A stretch of 64,000 nucleotides of DNA. Source: Nocardioides caldifontis. Its GTDB lineage: Bacteria > Actinomycetota > Actinomycetes > Propionibacteriales > Nocardioidaceae. The translations under genes were made by a program, and so were the position numbers. Position 1 is the first letter of the stretch; the number at the start of each line of letters is the position of its first letter. This document shows, one piece after another, positions 49,234 through 58,248 of this stretch. The stretch lies in assembly GCF_008087345.1 (NCBI RefSeq), contig NZ_VHIB01000008.1, positions 124,001 to 188,000 of the forward strand, in the 5' to 3' direction. The notes below the pieces were generated by a model, which was given only the letters and a program-made list of their open reading frames with translations, ran no database searches and was not told the origin of the DNA.

Positions 49234-51339
49234 ATGCTGAGACCTCCCGTCGCCAAGCGGGTGCCGAAGGAACGGGTCCACCACGGCGACGTGTTCGTCG
49301 ACGAGTACGAGTGGCTGCGCGACAAGGAGTCGCCCGACACCCTCGCCTACCTCGAGGCGGAGAACGAGTACACCCGGGAACGCACCGCGCACCTCGCGCC
49401 CCTGCGCGAGACCCTCTTCGAGGAGATCCGCAGCCGCACCAAGGAGACCGACCTGTCGGTGCCGGTCCGGATCCGCGGCCACTGGTACTACAGCCGCACG
49501 AAGGAGGGGAAGCAGTACGGCACCTCCTGCCGTCGCCCCGTCACCGACCCCGACCAGTGGCTGCCGCCGACCGACGGCGACGAGGGGCCCGTCGAGGGCG
49601 AGGAGGTGCTCCTCGACGTCAACGAGCTCGCCGAGGGCCACGAGTTCTTCTCCCTGGGCGCGAGCTCGGTGAGCCCGGACGGGACGCTGCTCGCCTTCAG
49701 CACCGACACGACCGGTGACGAGCGGTTCCTGCTGCAGGTCAAGGACCTCACCACCGGCGAGCTCCTCCCCGACCAGGTCCCCGGCACGTCGTACGGCGCC
49801 ACCTGGTCGCTCGACGGGAAGCACCTCTTCTACACCACCCACGACGACGCCTGGCGCAACGACAAGATCTGGCGGCACCGCCTCGGCACCGACCCGTCAG
49901 AGGACGTCGTGGTCCACCACGAGACCGACGAGCGGTTCTGGGTCTCGGTCGGCCGCACTCGCAGCAACCGGTTCATCGTGGTCGCCAGCGGCAGCAAGAC
50001 GACGACGGAGTACCTCCTCCTCGACGCCGACGACCCGACGGGGAAGCCCCGCGTCGTGGCGCCCCGGCGGCCCGGCGTCGAGTACAGCGTCGAGCACGCG
50101 GTCATCGGCGGCGAGGACGTCCTGCTGGTGCTCCACAACGACGGCGCGGAGAACTTCGAGCTCGCCGTCGCCCCCGTCGACGCGACGAGCCACGAGCAGT
50201 GGCAGCCGCTGCTCCCCCACGACCCGGCCGTGCGGCTCGAGGACGTGGACGCCTTCGCGACCCACCTGGTGGTCTCCCAGCGCAGCGACGGGCTCACCCA
50301 GCTGCGGCTGCTCCGCCTCGGGGACGACGGCATCGCCTCCGACGAGCTGGTGGAGATGGAGCACCCGCTCTACACCGTCGGGCCGGCCGGGAACCCCGAG
50401 TTCGACCAGCCGGTCCTGCGGTTCGCCCACACCACGATGGCCACCCCGCCGGCGGTCCACCAGCTCGACCTGCGCACCGGGGAGCGCACGGTGCTGAAGC
50501 AGACCCCGGTGCTCGGCGACTTCGACCCGTCGAGGTACGAGCAGCACCGCGCCTGGGCGACCGCCGACGACGGCACCCGGGTGCCGATGTCGATCGTCGT
50601 GCCCGCCGGCGCCCCGCGCGACGGCTCGATGCCGTTCCTGCTCTACGGGTACGGCGCCTACGAGACCTCGATCGACCCGTACTTCACGATCTCCCGGCTC
50701 TCCCTGCTCGACCGCGGCATGGGGTTCGCGATCGCCCACGTGCGAGGTGGCGGCGAGCTCGGCCGGCGGTGGTACGACGAGGGCAAGATGCTCCACAAGC
50801 GCAACACGTTCACCGATTTCATCGCGTGCGCACGCCATCTGGCCGCCGACGGGTGGACGGCTCCCGACCGGCTCGTCGCGGAGGGCGGCAGCGCGGGCGG
50901 GCTGCTGATGGGCGCTGTGGCGAACCTCGCTCCGGAGGCCTTCGTCGGCATCGTCGCCGACGTGCCGTTCGTGGACGCGCTCACGACGATCCTCGACCCG
51001 TCGCTGCCGCTGACCGTCGGCGAGTGGGAGGAGTGGGGCAACCCGCTCGAGGACCCGGAGGTCTACGCCTACATGAAGTCCTACACGCCGTACGAGAACG
51101 TCGAGGCCAAGCGCTACCCGGCGATCCTCGCGGAGACCTCGCTCCACGACACCCGGGTCTTCTACGTCGAGCCGGCGAAGTGGGTGGCGCGGCTGCGGGC
51201 CACCGCCGAGAACGGCGACGACGTGCTGCTGAAGACGGAGATGGCCGCCGGCCACGGAGGGGTCAGCGGCCGTTACAACGCGTGGCGCGACCGGGCGTTC
51301 AGCTACGCGTGGGTGCTCGACCGCGTGGGGCTCGCCTGA
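49234..51339 (+). CDS. Oligopeptidase B-like S9 family serine peptidase
   Basis: 701 aa, cytosolic. N-terminal seven-bladed propeller (about 75-420) and C-terminal alpha/beta hydrolase. Nucleophile Ser 553 in EGGSAGGLLMG, with the acid and histidine in the LHDTRVFYVEPAKW and AGHGGVSGRY segments. The LLYGYGAYETSIDPYF and HVRGGGELGRRWY blocks fit oligopeptidase B, which cleaves short peptides after basic residues. Divergent from pxpABC, so the pair may share peptide/pyroglutamate turnover (inference). Confidence 0.93.
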   Translation: MLRPPVAKRVPKERVHHGDVFVDEYEWLRDKESPDTLAYLEAENEYTRERTAHLAPLRETLFEEIRSRTKETDLSVPVRIRGHWYYSRTKEGKQYGTSCRRPVTDPDQWLPPTDGDEGPVEGEEVLLDVNELAEGHEFFSLGASSVSPDGTLLAFSTDTTGDERFLLQVKDLTTGELLPDQVPGTSYGATWSLDGKHLFYTTHDDAWRNDKIWRHRLGTDPSEDVVVHHETDERFWVSVGRTRSNRFIVVASGSKTTTEYLLLDADDPTGKPRVVAPRRPGVEYSVEHAVIGGEDVLLVLHNDGAENFELAVAPVDATSHEQWQPLLPHDPAVRLEDVDAFATHLVVSQRSDGLTQLRLLRLGDDGIASDELVEMEHPLYTVGPAGNPEFDQPVLRFAHTTMATPPAVHQLDLRTGERTVLKQTPVLGDFDPSRYEQHRAWATADDGTRVPMSIVVPAGAPRDGSMPFLLYGYGAYETSIDPYFTISRLSLLDRGMGFAIAHVRGGGELGRRWYDEGKMLHKRNTFTDFIACARHLAADGWTAPDRLVAEGGSAGGLLMGAVANLAPEAFVGIVADVPFVDALTTILDPSLPLTVGEWEEWGNPLEDPEVYAYMKSYTPYENVEAKRYPAILAETSLHDTRVFYVEPAKWVARLRATAENGDDVLLKTEMAAGHGGVSGRYNAWRDRAFSYAWVLDRVGLA

Positions 51340-51410
51340 GAGTTCCCTGAAACCTTCCCCGCACCGCAACTTCGCAGGGTTGCCGGTCGTCCGAACTGGT
51401 GACTGAGAAC

Positions 51411-51437
51411 GGGAATCCGACGCCACTCGGAGGCGTT
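51411..51437 (+). promoter_or_regulatory. SigR/SigH-type promoter of the group 2 sigma gene
   Basis: GGGAAT (51411-51416), 18-nt spacer, GTT (51435-51437). This equals the GGAAT-N18-GTT consensus of the oxidative-stress ECF sigma factors SigR/SigH. Predicted transcript start near 51445, leader about 50 nt. Confidence 0.6.
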
Positions 51438-51494
51438 GTGAAGGATGCGTGAGACGCACGTTTTGGCGCATCCGCACAGGGAAAGGGATGGGAC

Positions 51495-52445
51495 GTGGCA
51501 GCTACTACTTCGCACCAGCGCGAGATCGAGGGACGCGACAGCGTCGGTCTGTACCTCGACGAGATCGCGCGCACTCCGCTGCTCGACGCCATCACCGAGG
51601 TCGAGCTGGCGAAGACGATCGAGGCCGGGCTCTTCGCCGAGCACCTGCTTGCCACCGGCCGCGTCGGCCGCCGCAAGGGTGGTGCCCCCAAGCGTGCCAC
51701 CCAGGAGGAGCTCGAGTGGATCGCTGAGGAGGGCCGTCGGGCCGTCCAGCAGTTCATCACCGCGAACCTCCGGCTCGTCGTCTCCATCGCCCGGAAGTAC
51801 GGCCGCAGCCAGATGCCGATGCTCGACCTGGTCCAGGAGGGCAACACCGGCCTGATCCGGGCGGTCGAGAAGTTCGACTACACCAAGGGGTTCAAGTTCT
51901 CGACGTACGCCACCTGGTGGGTGCGTCAGGCGATCACCCGCGGCATCGCCCAGCAGGCCCGTGTCGTCCGGCTCCCCGTCCACGTGGTCGAGGAGATCAA
52001 CCAGGTCAACGCCGCCCGGCGCACGCTCGAGCGGCAGCTCGGCCACGACCCGGAGCCGGAGGAGATCGCCACCGAGCTCGGGATGGACCTCGACCGCGTC
52101 ATCGACCTGATGACCTGGAGCCGGGAGCACGTCAGCCTCGACACCCCGGTGGACGAGGACGGCGACACCTCTCTCGGCGACCTGATCGCCCAGGAGACCG
52201 CCCCGGGCCCCGACGCGAACTTCATCGACGTCGAGTCCCGTGACCGGCTCAGCCACCTCGTCGAGCGGCTCGACGAGCGCGCGGCCGACATCATCCGGGC
52301 GCGCTACGGCCTCGTCGACGGGCGGGTCCACAAGCTGGCCGACATCGGCGCGAAGCACGGCATCTCCGCCGAGCGGGTCCGCCAGCTCGAGCGGGAGGCG
52401 CTGCAGAAGCTCCGCACGCTCGCCGACCCGGACATCGCCGCCTGA
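51495..52445 (+). CDS. sigB: Group 2 sigma-70 factor (SigB/HrdA-like)
   Basis: 316 aa. Lacks region 1.1; begins with DSVGLYLDEIARTPLL (region 1.2), then [16 protein letters not shown] (region 2.4), region 3 and region 4 HGISAERVRQLEREALQKLR. Closest in layout to mycobacterial SigB and streptomycete HrdA/C/D. GTG 51495 has a GGAAAGGGA Shine-Dalgarno. The stress-type promoter upstream places it in a sigma cascade. Confidence 0.93.
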   Translation: MAATTSHQREIEGRDSVGLYLDEIARTPLLDAITEVELAKTIEAGLFAEHLLATGRVGRRKGGAPKRATQEELEWIAEEGRRAVQQFITANLRLVVSIARKYGRSQMPMLDLVQEGNTGLIRAVEKFDYTKGFKFSTYATWWVRQAITRGIAQQARVVRLPVHVVEEINQVNAARRTLERQLGHDPEPEEIATELGMDLDRVIDLMTWSREHVSLDTPVDEDGDTSLGDLIAQETAPGPDANFIDVESRDRLSHLVERLDERAADIIRARYGLVDGRVHKLADIGAKHGISAERVRQLEREALQKLRTLADPDIAA

Positions 52446-52464
52446 CCTCGGCACCGAGCAGCCG

Positions 52465-52494
52465 CTGGCCTCACCCCTCCCGGGGTGGGGCCAG
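52465..52494. terminator. Bidirectional terminator between the group 2 sigma gene and coaE
   Basis: CTGGCC-T-CACCCC / GGGGTG-G-GGCCAG, a 13-bp stem with one T:G pair and loop TCCC. It overlaps the coaE stop codon. Confidence 0.75.
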
Positions 52495-53067
52495 CTTCGC
52501 GTAGAGAGCCGTCACCTGGGCGCGCAGCTCCTCGAGCGTGCCGCTGTTGTCGATGACGTGGGTGGCGATCGCCCGCCGCTGCTCGCGGGTGGCCTGGGCC
52601 GCCATCCGCGCCCGGGCCTCCTCCTCCGTCCAACCGCGGCGCTCCACCATCCGCTGCACCTGCAGCTCCTCGGGAGCGTCCACGACGAGCACCGCGTCGA
52701 AGGTGCCGGCCCGACCCGACTCCGCGAGCAACGGAAGGTCGTGGACCACCACCGCACCCTCGGGGGCCTCGGTCTCCAGCCGGCGGACCTCCTCGTAGAC
52801 CAGCGGGTGGACGATCGCCTCGAGCCGCTTGCGGGCCTCCTCGTCGGAGAAGACGATCCGCGCCATCGCCGGCCGGTCGAGCTCGCCGTGGGCGGTCAGG
52901 ACGGCGTCGCCGAACTCCTCGACGACCGCGTCGAGCCCCGGCGTCCCCTTCGCGACCACCTCACGGGCCAGCTGGTCGCCGTCGATCACGACCGCGCCGA
53001 GCTCCCGGAGCACCGCCGAGACGGCGCTCTTCCCCGACGCGATCCCGCCCGTGAGTCCTACTCGCAC
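52471..53067 (-). CDS. coaE: Dephospho-CoA kinase
   Basis: 198 aa. Last step of CoA synthesis: phosphorylates dephospho-CoA at the 3'-OH. P-loop GGIASGKS at residues 7-14, DGDQLAREVV substrate segment and the lid VVDAPEELQVQRMVERRGWTEEEARARM. Mycobacterial-type CoaE often carries a GrpB fusion, which is absent here. GTG 53067 lies 7 nt after CATACT. Confidence 0.96.
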   Translation of the reverse strand: MRVGLTGGIASGKSAVSAVLRELGAVVIDGDQLAREVVAKGTPGLDAVVEEFGDAVLTAHGELDRPAMARIVFSDEEARKRLEAIVHPLVYEEVRRLETEAPEGAVVVHDLPLLAESGRAGTFDAVLVVDAPEELQVQRMVERRGWTEEEARARMAAQATREQRRAIATHVIDNSGTLEELRAQVTALYAKLAPPREG

Positions 53068-53074
53068 GCGCCCG

Positions 53075-53080
53075 AGTATG
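53075..53080 (-). promoter_or_regulatory. -10 element of coaE
   Basis: CATACT, 7 nt before GTG 53067; the rpsA terminator hairpin lies directly upstream. Confidence 0.5.
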
Positions 53081-53083
53081 ACC

Positions 53084-53117
53084 GACGGGCGGCCACCCCT
53101 GAGGGTGACCGCCCGTC
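53084..53117 (-). terminator. Terminator after rpsA
   Basis: Stem GACGGGCGG/CCGCCCGTC extended by CACCC/GGGTG after one mismatch, loop CTGA. Confidence 0.7.
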
Positions 53118-53145
53118 GTGAGCGCGCTCCGGTGGAGTCAGTGGG

Positions 53146-54603
53146 TCACTGACCGCCGGTGAGCTTGTCGCGCAGCGCCTGGAGCGCCTCGTCGCTGGCG
53201 AGCGAGCCGCCCTCCTGCGCCGGGGCCTCGGAGGAGTACGACGTGGCCTCGCCGGCCTCCGCGTCGGCCTTCCGCGCCTCCTGCTGCTGCTTGACGTGGG
53301 CCTCCCAGCGGGCGTGGGCCTCGGCGTACTGCTTCTCCCAGGCCTCCCGCTGCTCCTCGTAGCCCTCGAGCCACTCGCCCGTCTCCGGGTCGAACCCCTC
53401 GGGGTAGATGTAGTTGCCCTGCTCGTCGTAGGTCGCCGACATGCCGTAGAGCGTCGGGTCGAACTCCTCGACGTCCGCCGCGGTGGCGGTCTCGTTGGCC
53501 TGCTTCAGCGACAGCGAGATCCGGCGACGCTCGAGGTCGATGTCGATGATCTTGACCATGACCTCGTCGTTGACCTGGACGACCTGCTCCGGGATCTCGA
53601 CGTGGCGCTCGGCGAGCTCGGAGATGTGGACGAGCCCCTCGATGCCCTCCTCGACCCGGACGAACGAGCCGAACGGCACCAGCTTGGTGACCTTGCCCGG
53701 CACGATCTGGCCGATCTGGTGGGTCCGCGCGAAGTGCTGCCACGGATCCTCCTGCGTCGCCTTCAGCGACAGGGAGACCCGCTCGCGGTCCATGTCCACG
53801 TCGAGGACCTCGACGGTGACCTCGTCACCGACGGTGACGACCTCGCTCGGGTGGTCGATGTGCTTCCACGACAGCTCGGAGACGTGCACCAGGCCGTCGA
53901 CGCCGCCGAGGTCCACGAACGCACCGAAGTTGACGATCGAGGAGACGACACCCTTGCGGATCTGGCCGCGCTGCAGCTGGGTGAGGAAGCCCTGCCGGAC
54001 CTCGCTCTGGGTCTGCTCGAGCCACGCCCGGCGGGACAGGACCACGTTGTTGCGGTTCTTGTCGAGCTCGATGATCTTCGCCTCGAGCTCCTTGCCGACG
54101 TAGGGCTGGAGGTCGCGCACGCGCCGCATCTCGACCAGCGAGGCCGGGAGGAAGCCGCGGAGGCCGATGTCGAGGATGAGGCCGCCCTTGACGACCTCGA
54201 TGACGGTGCCGGTGACGACGCCGTCCTCCTCCTTGACCTTCTCGATCGTGCCCCAGGCGCGCTCGTACTGCGCGCGCTTCTTGGACAGGATCAGCCGGCC
54301 CTCCTTGTCCTCCTTCTGGAGGACCAGGGCCTCGACCTGGTCACCGACCTCGACGACCTCGGCGGGGTCGACGTCGTGCTTGATCGAGAGCTCGCGGCTC
54401 GGGATGACACCCTCGGTCTTGTAGCCGATGTCGAGCAGGACCTCGTCCCGGTCGACCTTCACGATGGTGCCTTCGACGATGTCGCCGTCGTTGAAGTACT
54501 TGATGGTCTCGTCGATGGCGGCGAGGAAGTCCTCTTCCGAGCCGATGTCGTTGACCGCGACCTGCGGCAGCTGGCTGGCCGGAAGAGTGGGAGTGCTCGT
54601 CAT
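53146..54603 (-). CDS. rpsA: 30S ribosomal protein S1
   Basis: 485 aa with four S1 (OB) domains at about 35-105, 120-190, 205-275 and 290-360, seen as repeats of GDxVxGxVxxxxxxGxFVxL: DIVEGTIVKVDRDEVLLDIG, RKGVVSSIVNFGAFVDLGG, VPGKVTKLVPFGSFVRVEEG. The acidic C-terminal tail (about 120 residues) lacks further S1 repeats, as usual in actinobacteria. Recruits structured or leadered mRNAs to the 30S subunit. Next to coaE, as in many actinobacteria. Confidence 0.97.
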   Translation of the reverse strand: MTSTPTLPASQLPQVAVNDIGSEEDFLAAIDETIKYFNDGDIVEGTIVKVDRDEVLLDIGYKTEGVIPSRELSIKHDVDPAEVVEVGDQVEALVLQKEDKEGRLILSKKRAQYERAWGTIEKVKEEDGVVTGTVIEVVKGGLILDIGLRGFLPASLVEMRRVRDLQPYVGKELEAKIIELDKNRNNVVLSRRAWLEQTQSEVRQGFLTQLQRGQIRKGVVSSIVNFGAFVDLGGVDGLVHVSELSWKHIDHPSEVVTVGDEVTVEVLDVDMDRERVSLSLKATQEDPWQHFARTHQIGQIVPGKVTKLVPFGSFVRVEEGIEGLVHISELAERHVEIPEQVVQVNDEVMVKIIDIDLERRRISLSLKQANETATAADVEEFDPTLYGMSATYDEQGNYIYPEGFDPETGEWLEGYEEQREAWEKQYAEAHARWEAHVKQQQEARKADAEAGEATSYSSEAPAQEGGSLASDEALQALRDKLTGGQ

Positions 54604-54860
54604 AAGGAGTAGGGAACCTTCGGGTGGGTCTCGTCGTTCGGGCGCACGCGAAGTCCGGTTTCACTACCTGAGGTTTCCTCGACCCGACGGGGCCGTTCAC
54701 GAGTAGCGAGCGGGAGCCACCTCTGTCCGTAGCCCGGCAGACTCCACACGCACCCGCCAGTCTACGTGCTGCCCTCCGGTGGAGTCCAACCCGCCGCCGC
54801 GCCCCCTCCTCCCCCCGGACACCGGAGCCCCCGGGTCGCACCTTGGGGTACAACCCAGGA
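54604..54860. promoter_or_regulatory. rpsA leader and promoter region
   Basis: On the minus strand TTGGAC (54789-54784) and TAGACT (54764-54759) with a 19-nt spacer could drive rpsA, giving a leader of about 148 nt that ends in a CTCCTT-like sequence before ATG 54603. A small hairpin GAGG-AAA-CCTC lies at 54680-54670. The plus-strand methyltransferase start is at the far end. Confidence 0.45.
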
Positions 54861-55682
54861 GTGACCACCACGCCCGACAGCGTCCACCCCGTGCGGCGCG
54901 ACGTCTCCGAGGACGACTCGCGGCGGGCCAACCGCGGCGACTGGGACCTCTACGCCGACGAGTACCAGCAGATGCACGGGGAGTTCCTCGGCGACGTCGG
55001 GTTCGTCTGGGGCCCCGAGGGGCACCAGGAGGCCCAGCTCCAGGTGCTCGGCGACCCAGCCCAGCACGTCGGGAGACAGGTGCTCGAGCTCGGCAGCGGC
55101 GCCGGCCAGTGCGCCCGGTGGCTGCGCAGCCAGGGCGCGCTCGCCTACGGCCTCGACCTCTCCGAGCGGCAGCTGCAGCACTCCCGGCGGATCGACGAGG
55201 CGACCGGCATCACGGTCCCCTCCGTCTGCGCCACGGCGACCGCAATCCCGTTCGCCGACGGGGTGTTCGACATCGTCTTCTCGTCGTTCGGCGCGCTGCA
55301 GTTCGTCGCCGAGGCGCAGCCGATGGTCGACGAGGTCGCCCGGGTGCTCCGCCGCGGGGGCACCTTCGCCTTCTCGGTCACCCACCCGGTGCGCTGGTCC
55401 ATGCCCGACGACGCCGGCCCCGAGGGGCTCCGGATCACCAGCAGCTACTGGGACCGGACGCCGTACGTCGAGGAGGACGACGACGGGACCCCGAGGTACG
55501 TCGAGCACCACCGCACCCTGGGCGACTGGGTGGCCCACCTGCACCGGTCCGGGTTCGCCCTCCGGGCCCTCCACGAGCCGCAGTGGCCCGAGGGGCTGGA
55601 CCGGGTGTGGGGCGGGTGGGGGCCGCTGCGCGGCAGGCTCGTCCCCGGGACGGCGATCTTCGTCGCCGACCTGGTGCTCTGA
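54861..55682 (+). CDS. Class I SAM-dependent methyltransferase
   Basis: 273 aa. Motif I VLELGSGAGQCARWL near residue 75, then GLDLSERQL, and FDIVFSSFGALQF (motif II/post I), VLRRGGTFAFSVTHP. Methyltransf_11/25 type, small-molecule substrate unknown. The W/Y-rich opening GDWDLYADEYQQMHGEFLGD resembles the actinobacterial family next to rpsA. GTG 54861 follows TACAAC by 6 nt, a weaker -10 match. Confidence 0.87.
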   Translation: MTTTPDSVHPVRRDVSEDDSRRANRGDWDLYADEYQQMHGEFLGDVGFVWGPEGHQEAQLQVLGDPAQHVGRQVLELGSGAGQCARWLRSQGALAYGLDLSERQLQHSRRIDEATGITVPSVCATATAIPFADGVFDIVFSSFGALQFVAEAQPMVDEVARVLRRGGTFAFSVTHPVRWSMPDDAGPEGLRITSSYWDRTPYVEEDDDGTPRYVEHHRTLGDWVAHLHRSGFALRALHEPQWPEGLDRVWGGWGPLRGRLVPGTAIFVADLVL

Positions 55683-55761
55683 CTGCGCGTTCCCAAGGCC
55701 GACGGACGGGGCGCCGGCGAGTGGCACGCCCCATCCACGTGCCGTGGGCCCGCTGCTCCTG

Positions 55762-58248
55762 TCAGAGCAGCCGACGACGCAGCGCGAACACCCCGGCTCC
55801 TGCTGCCATGATCGCGAGCCCTGCAATGCCACGGGCGACGTTGCGGCCGCCCTCGCCGTCCTCGCCCTGGATCTCGAAGCTGTATGCCGCCAGTCCCAAC
55901 GCGCCCTCCGGCGCGCCGACGACCATCTTGCTCTCGCGGGCTCGCTCCGCGCCGGCTTCGAGAGCGGCGTACATCGCGCCGTACTCCTGCGCCGTGGCCT
56001 CTCCTGCATCCACGAGCTTCGAGGTGCCCTCGTCGGAGAGCCGCTGCGCGCCGTCCCGGAGCTGGGGAGCGCCGTCAGCCGCCTCACCCACACCGTTGGC
56101 CAACAGCTCGGAACCGTCGGCCGCGCCGACCAGGCCTTCTGCGAGATCACCCGCGCCGTCAGCCAGCTGACCTGAGCCGTCGTACGCCTCGGCAGTCCCG
56201 TCGGCCAGCTCACCCGCGCCGTCGGCGAGGTCCCCGGCCCCGTCCGACAGCTCGCCGGAGCCCTCCGCCAGCGTTCCAGCGCCATCAGCGAGGTCCCCAG
56301 CCCCGTCGGCGATCTCACCCAGCCCGGCGGCCAGCTCCCCGCTGCCGGTGACAGCGTCGCCCGCACCGCTGTTGAGCTGCAGGACCCCGTCGACGGCCGA
56401 GGCGAGTCCGACGCCGAGCTGGTCGAGCCCAGCACGGACGTCCTGCACCCCGCCCCGCAGCAGTTGCGCGCCGCCGAGCAGCCGGGTGCTGCCCGCCTTC
56501 GCATCGGTCAGCCCCGCCTGGATTGCCAGGGCGCCCGCCATGATGCGGCCTGCCGGTTCGGTGAGCTCCGCGATGGCTCCTCCGAGGCCGTCGGAGACCT
56601 CGCCCAGCCCCTGGACCGCCGTTCCGAGCCCTCCGAGCTGGCCGAGCAGCCCCTCGACCTGCTGGGCGATGGTCAGCAGCGTCTGCTGACAAGTGGGGTC
56701 CGCGCTGCAGGCGGGGTTGCTGTTCGCCACGCCGCGGAGAGCGGTGACCAGCTCGCCGGCGCCGCCGGCCTGCTCGATCGCCGCCGCGAGGCCCTGGCGG
56801 ACAGCGTCGACGCCGCCCTTGGCGCTCCCCAGACCGTCCCTCAGCGTGGTGAGGCCGGTGACCAGCTCGCCGGAACCAGCCGAAAGCTGCACCAAGCCTG
56901 CGTCGAGCTCGGTCAGCCCGCCGATGAGCGACTCGGGATCGCCTGCATCGCCGAAGCCTTCGAGGATCGTGTCGACACCGTCCTGGAGCTGGACCACCCC
57001 TTCCTGTGCTGCAGGCAGCCCTTCGACGCCGGCCAGCTGATCGAGTCCTTCACTGATCCTGCTCAGCCCTCTCGTGAGCTCACGGCCACCACGGGCTGCC
57101 TCTCGGGAACCGACCGAGAGCTGGCGGGAACCGCCGGCAACCTTCCCGGCGCCGTCCTCGACCTCCTCGGCGCCGTCGGCCACGCGCCGGGTACCGTCAG
57201 CGAGCCGACCGGCGCCGTGCTCGAGTCGACCGAGCCCCTGTCGGAGCTCCGCGGCGCCGTCCGAGAGCAGCCCGGCGCCGGGAACGGCGTCCTCGGTGAG
57301 CCCCTGCTTCAGCTGGTCGGCACCGTCGCGGAGCTGCAGGAGCCCGGCAAGCAGGTCCGCGGCCCCGTCACGGAGCTTGAGGAGGTTCTGGTCGATCTGC
57401 GTGGCGCCCTGGGTGAGTTCTGCCCCCGTGGCGGCACCAGCCTGGTAGGACTCGCCCGCAGAGGCGAAGGAGGGGGTGTCGAAGGGGTCGACGGGAAGGA
57501 CCGAGATGGAGGTGTCCGGCACCAGCCCGTCGACGACCTCGGCGCTGTAGCCGAACGTCGCCGTGTCCGAGCCCACAGGGGCCAGCAACGTCATCGTGTA
57601 GCTGAGGCGCGTTCCGCCCTTGCCGTCCCCTGCCAGGTTGGCACCTGGGGCTTCCACGTCGCGGAAGCTGCCCGGCAGCTCGGTGGTGAGGCTACCGACA
57701 AGGGGCAGCATGACCTCAGCTTCCTGGCTGACGGTCCCTCCCTTGCCGTCCGGGAACGTGAGCGTCTGCATCTCCCGCGTCACGTTCCGGATCGTGTAGG
57801 TGACTTCGAGGTCGCCGGACGCACCCACGACGTCCTGAGGGTCGACCTCTTCGCCGTCCAACCGGTACTGGACAACCACCTCCAGCGGCAGGTCTCCCTC
57901 GTAGTCGCTCACCGACCGCAGGTTCTCCTCACCATCGACGGAGAGATTGACGACCTGCTCGTCGCCCTTCGTCTTGAATCCACCGAAACCGTCGAGGTTC
58001 CGCAACCCGTCGACGACGACGGGGTTCGTGAGGTCGACTGTGCCGTTGCCCGTCAACGCCACCTGCTCGTAGATCCGCGAGCTCCTCACGTCACCGGTGG
58101 CGTCCATGTACACCTGGACCGTCTCGGTGTTCACCACTTCGACGTCGCCGCCCGCGGCGAAGGCGGGATACGCGGTCAGGGCTGCGGCGATCGAGCTCAC
58201 GGACGCCAGCGCGGCTGCCGGCGCCCACAGCCTCAGGGTCGTGTTCAT
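55762..58248 (-). CDS. Secreted, membrane-anchored heptad-repeat protein (YhgE/Pip-like repeats)
   Basis: 828 aa. Signal peptide at 1-31 (ending AYPAFAAGG), a beta-rich ectodomain to about residue 260, then about 430 residues dominated by 7-residue repeats of the type LADGAGD. Two tandem blocks are near residues 290-395 and 635-720, and a Cys pair (NPACSADPTCQQ) lies between them. One C-terminal helix (GLAIMAAGAGVFALRRRLL) anchors it with a basic tail inside. Such X-heptad repeats occur in YhgE/Pip and EsaA-type surface proteins. No LPXTG. Role unknown; cell-surface or envelope function inferred. Confidence 0.75.
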   Translation of the reverse strand: MNTTLRLWAPAAALASVSSIAAALTAYPAFAAGGDVEVVNTETVQVYMDATGDVRSSRIYEQVALTGNGTVDLTNPVVVDGLRNLDGFGGFKTKGDEQVVNLSVDGEENLRSVSDYEGDLPLEVVVQYRLDGEEVDPQDVVGASGDLEVTYTIRNVTREMQTLTFPDGKGGTVSQEAEVMLPLVGSLTTELPGSFRDVEAPGANLAGDGKGGTRLSYTMTLLAPVGSDTATFGYSAEVVDGLVPDTSISVLPVDPFDTPSFASAGESYQAGAATGAELTQGATQIDQNLLKLRDGAADLLAGLLQLRDGADQLKQGLTEDAVPGAGLLSDGAAELRQGLGRLEHGAGRLADGTRRVADGAEEVEDGAGKVAGGSRQLSVGSREAARGGRELTRGLSRISEGLDQLAGVEGLPAAQEGVVQLQDGVDTILEGFGDAGDPESLIGGLTELDAGLVQLSAGSGELVTGLTTLRDGLGSAKGGVDAVRQGLAAAIEQAGGAGELVTALRGVANSNPACSADPTCQQTLLTIAQQVEGLLGQLGGLGTAVQGLGEVSDGLGGAIAELTEPAGRIMAGALAIQAGLTDAKAGSTRLLGGAQLLRGGVQDVRAGLDQLGVGLASAVDGVLQLNSGAGDAVTGSGELAAGLGEIADGAGDLADGAGTLAEGSGELSDGAGDLADGAGELADGTAEAYDGSGQLADGAGDLAEGLVGAADGSELLANGVGEAADGAPQLRDGAQRLSDEGTSKLVDAGEATAQEYGAMYAALEAGAERARESKMVVGAPEGALGLAAYSFEIQGEDGEGGRNVARGIAGLAIMAAGAGVFALRRRLL

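Noticed and set aside
54779-56170. Long plus-strand frame over the methyltransferase
   Set aside because: Different frame from the SAM-methyltransferase motifs; arginine-rich shadow.
56090-57420. Repeat array that might be taken for CRISPR
   Set aside because: Repeats are imperfect, in-frame heptad codons without unique spacers or cas genes.
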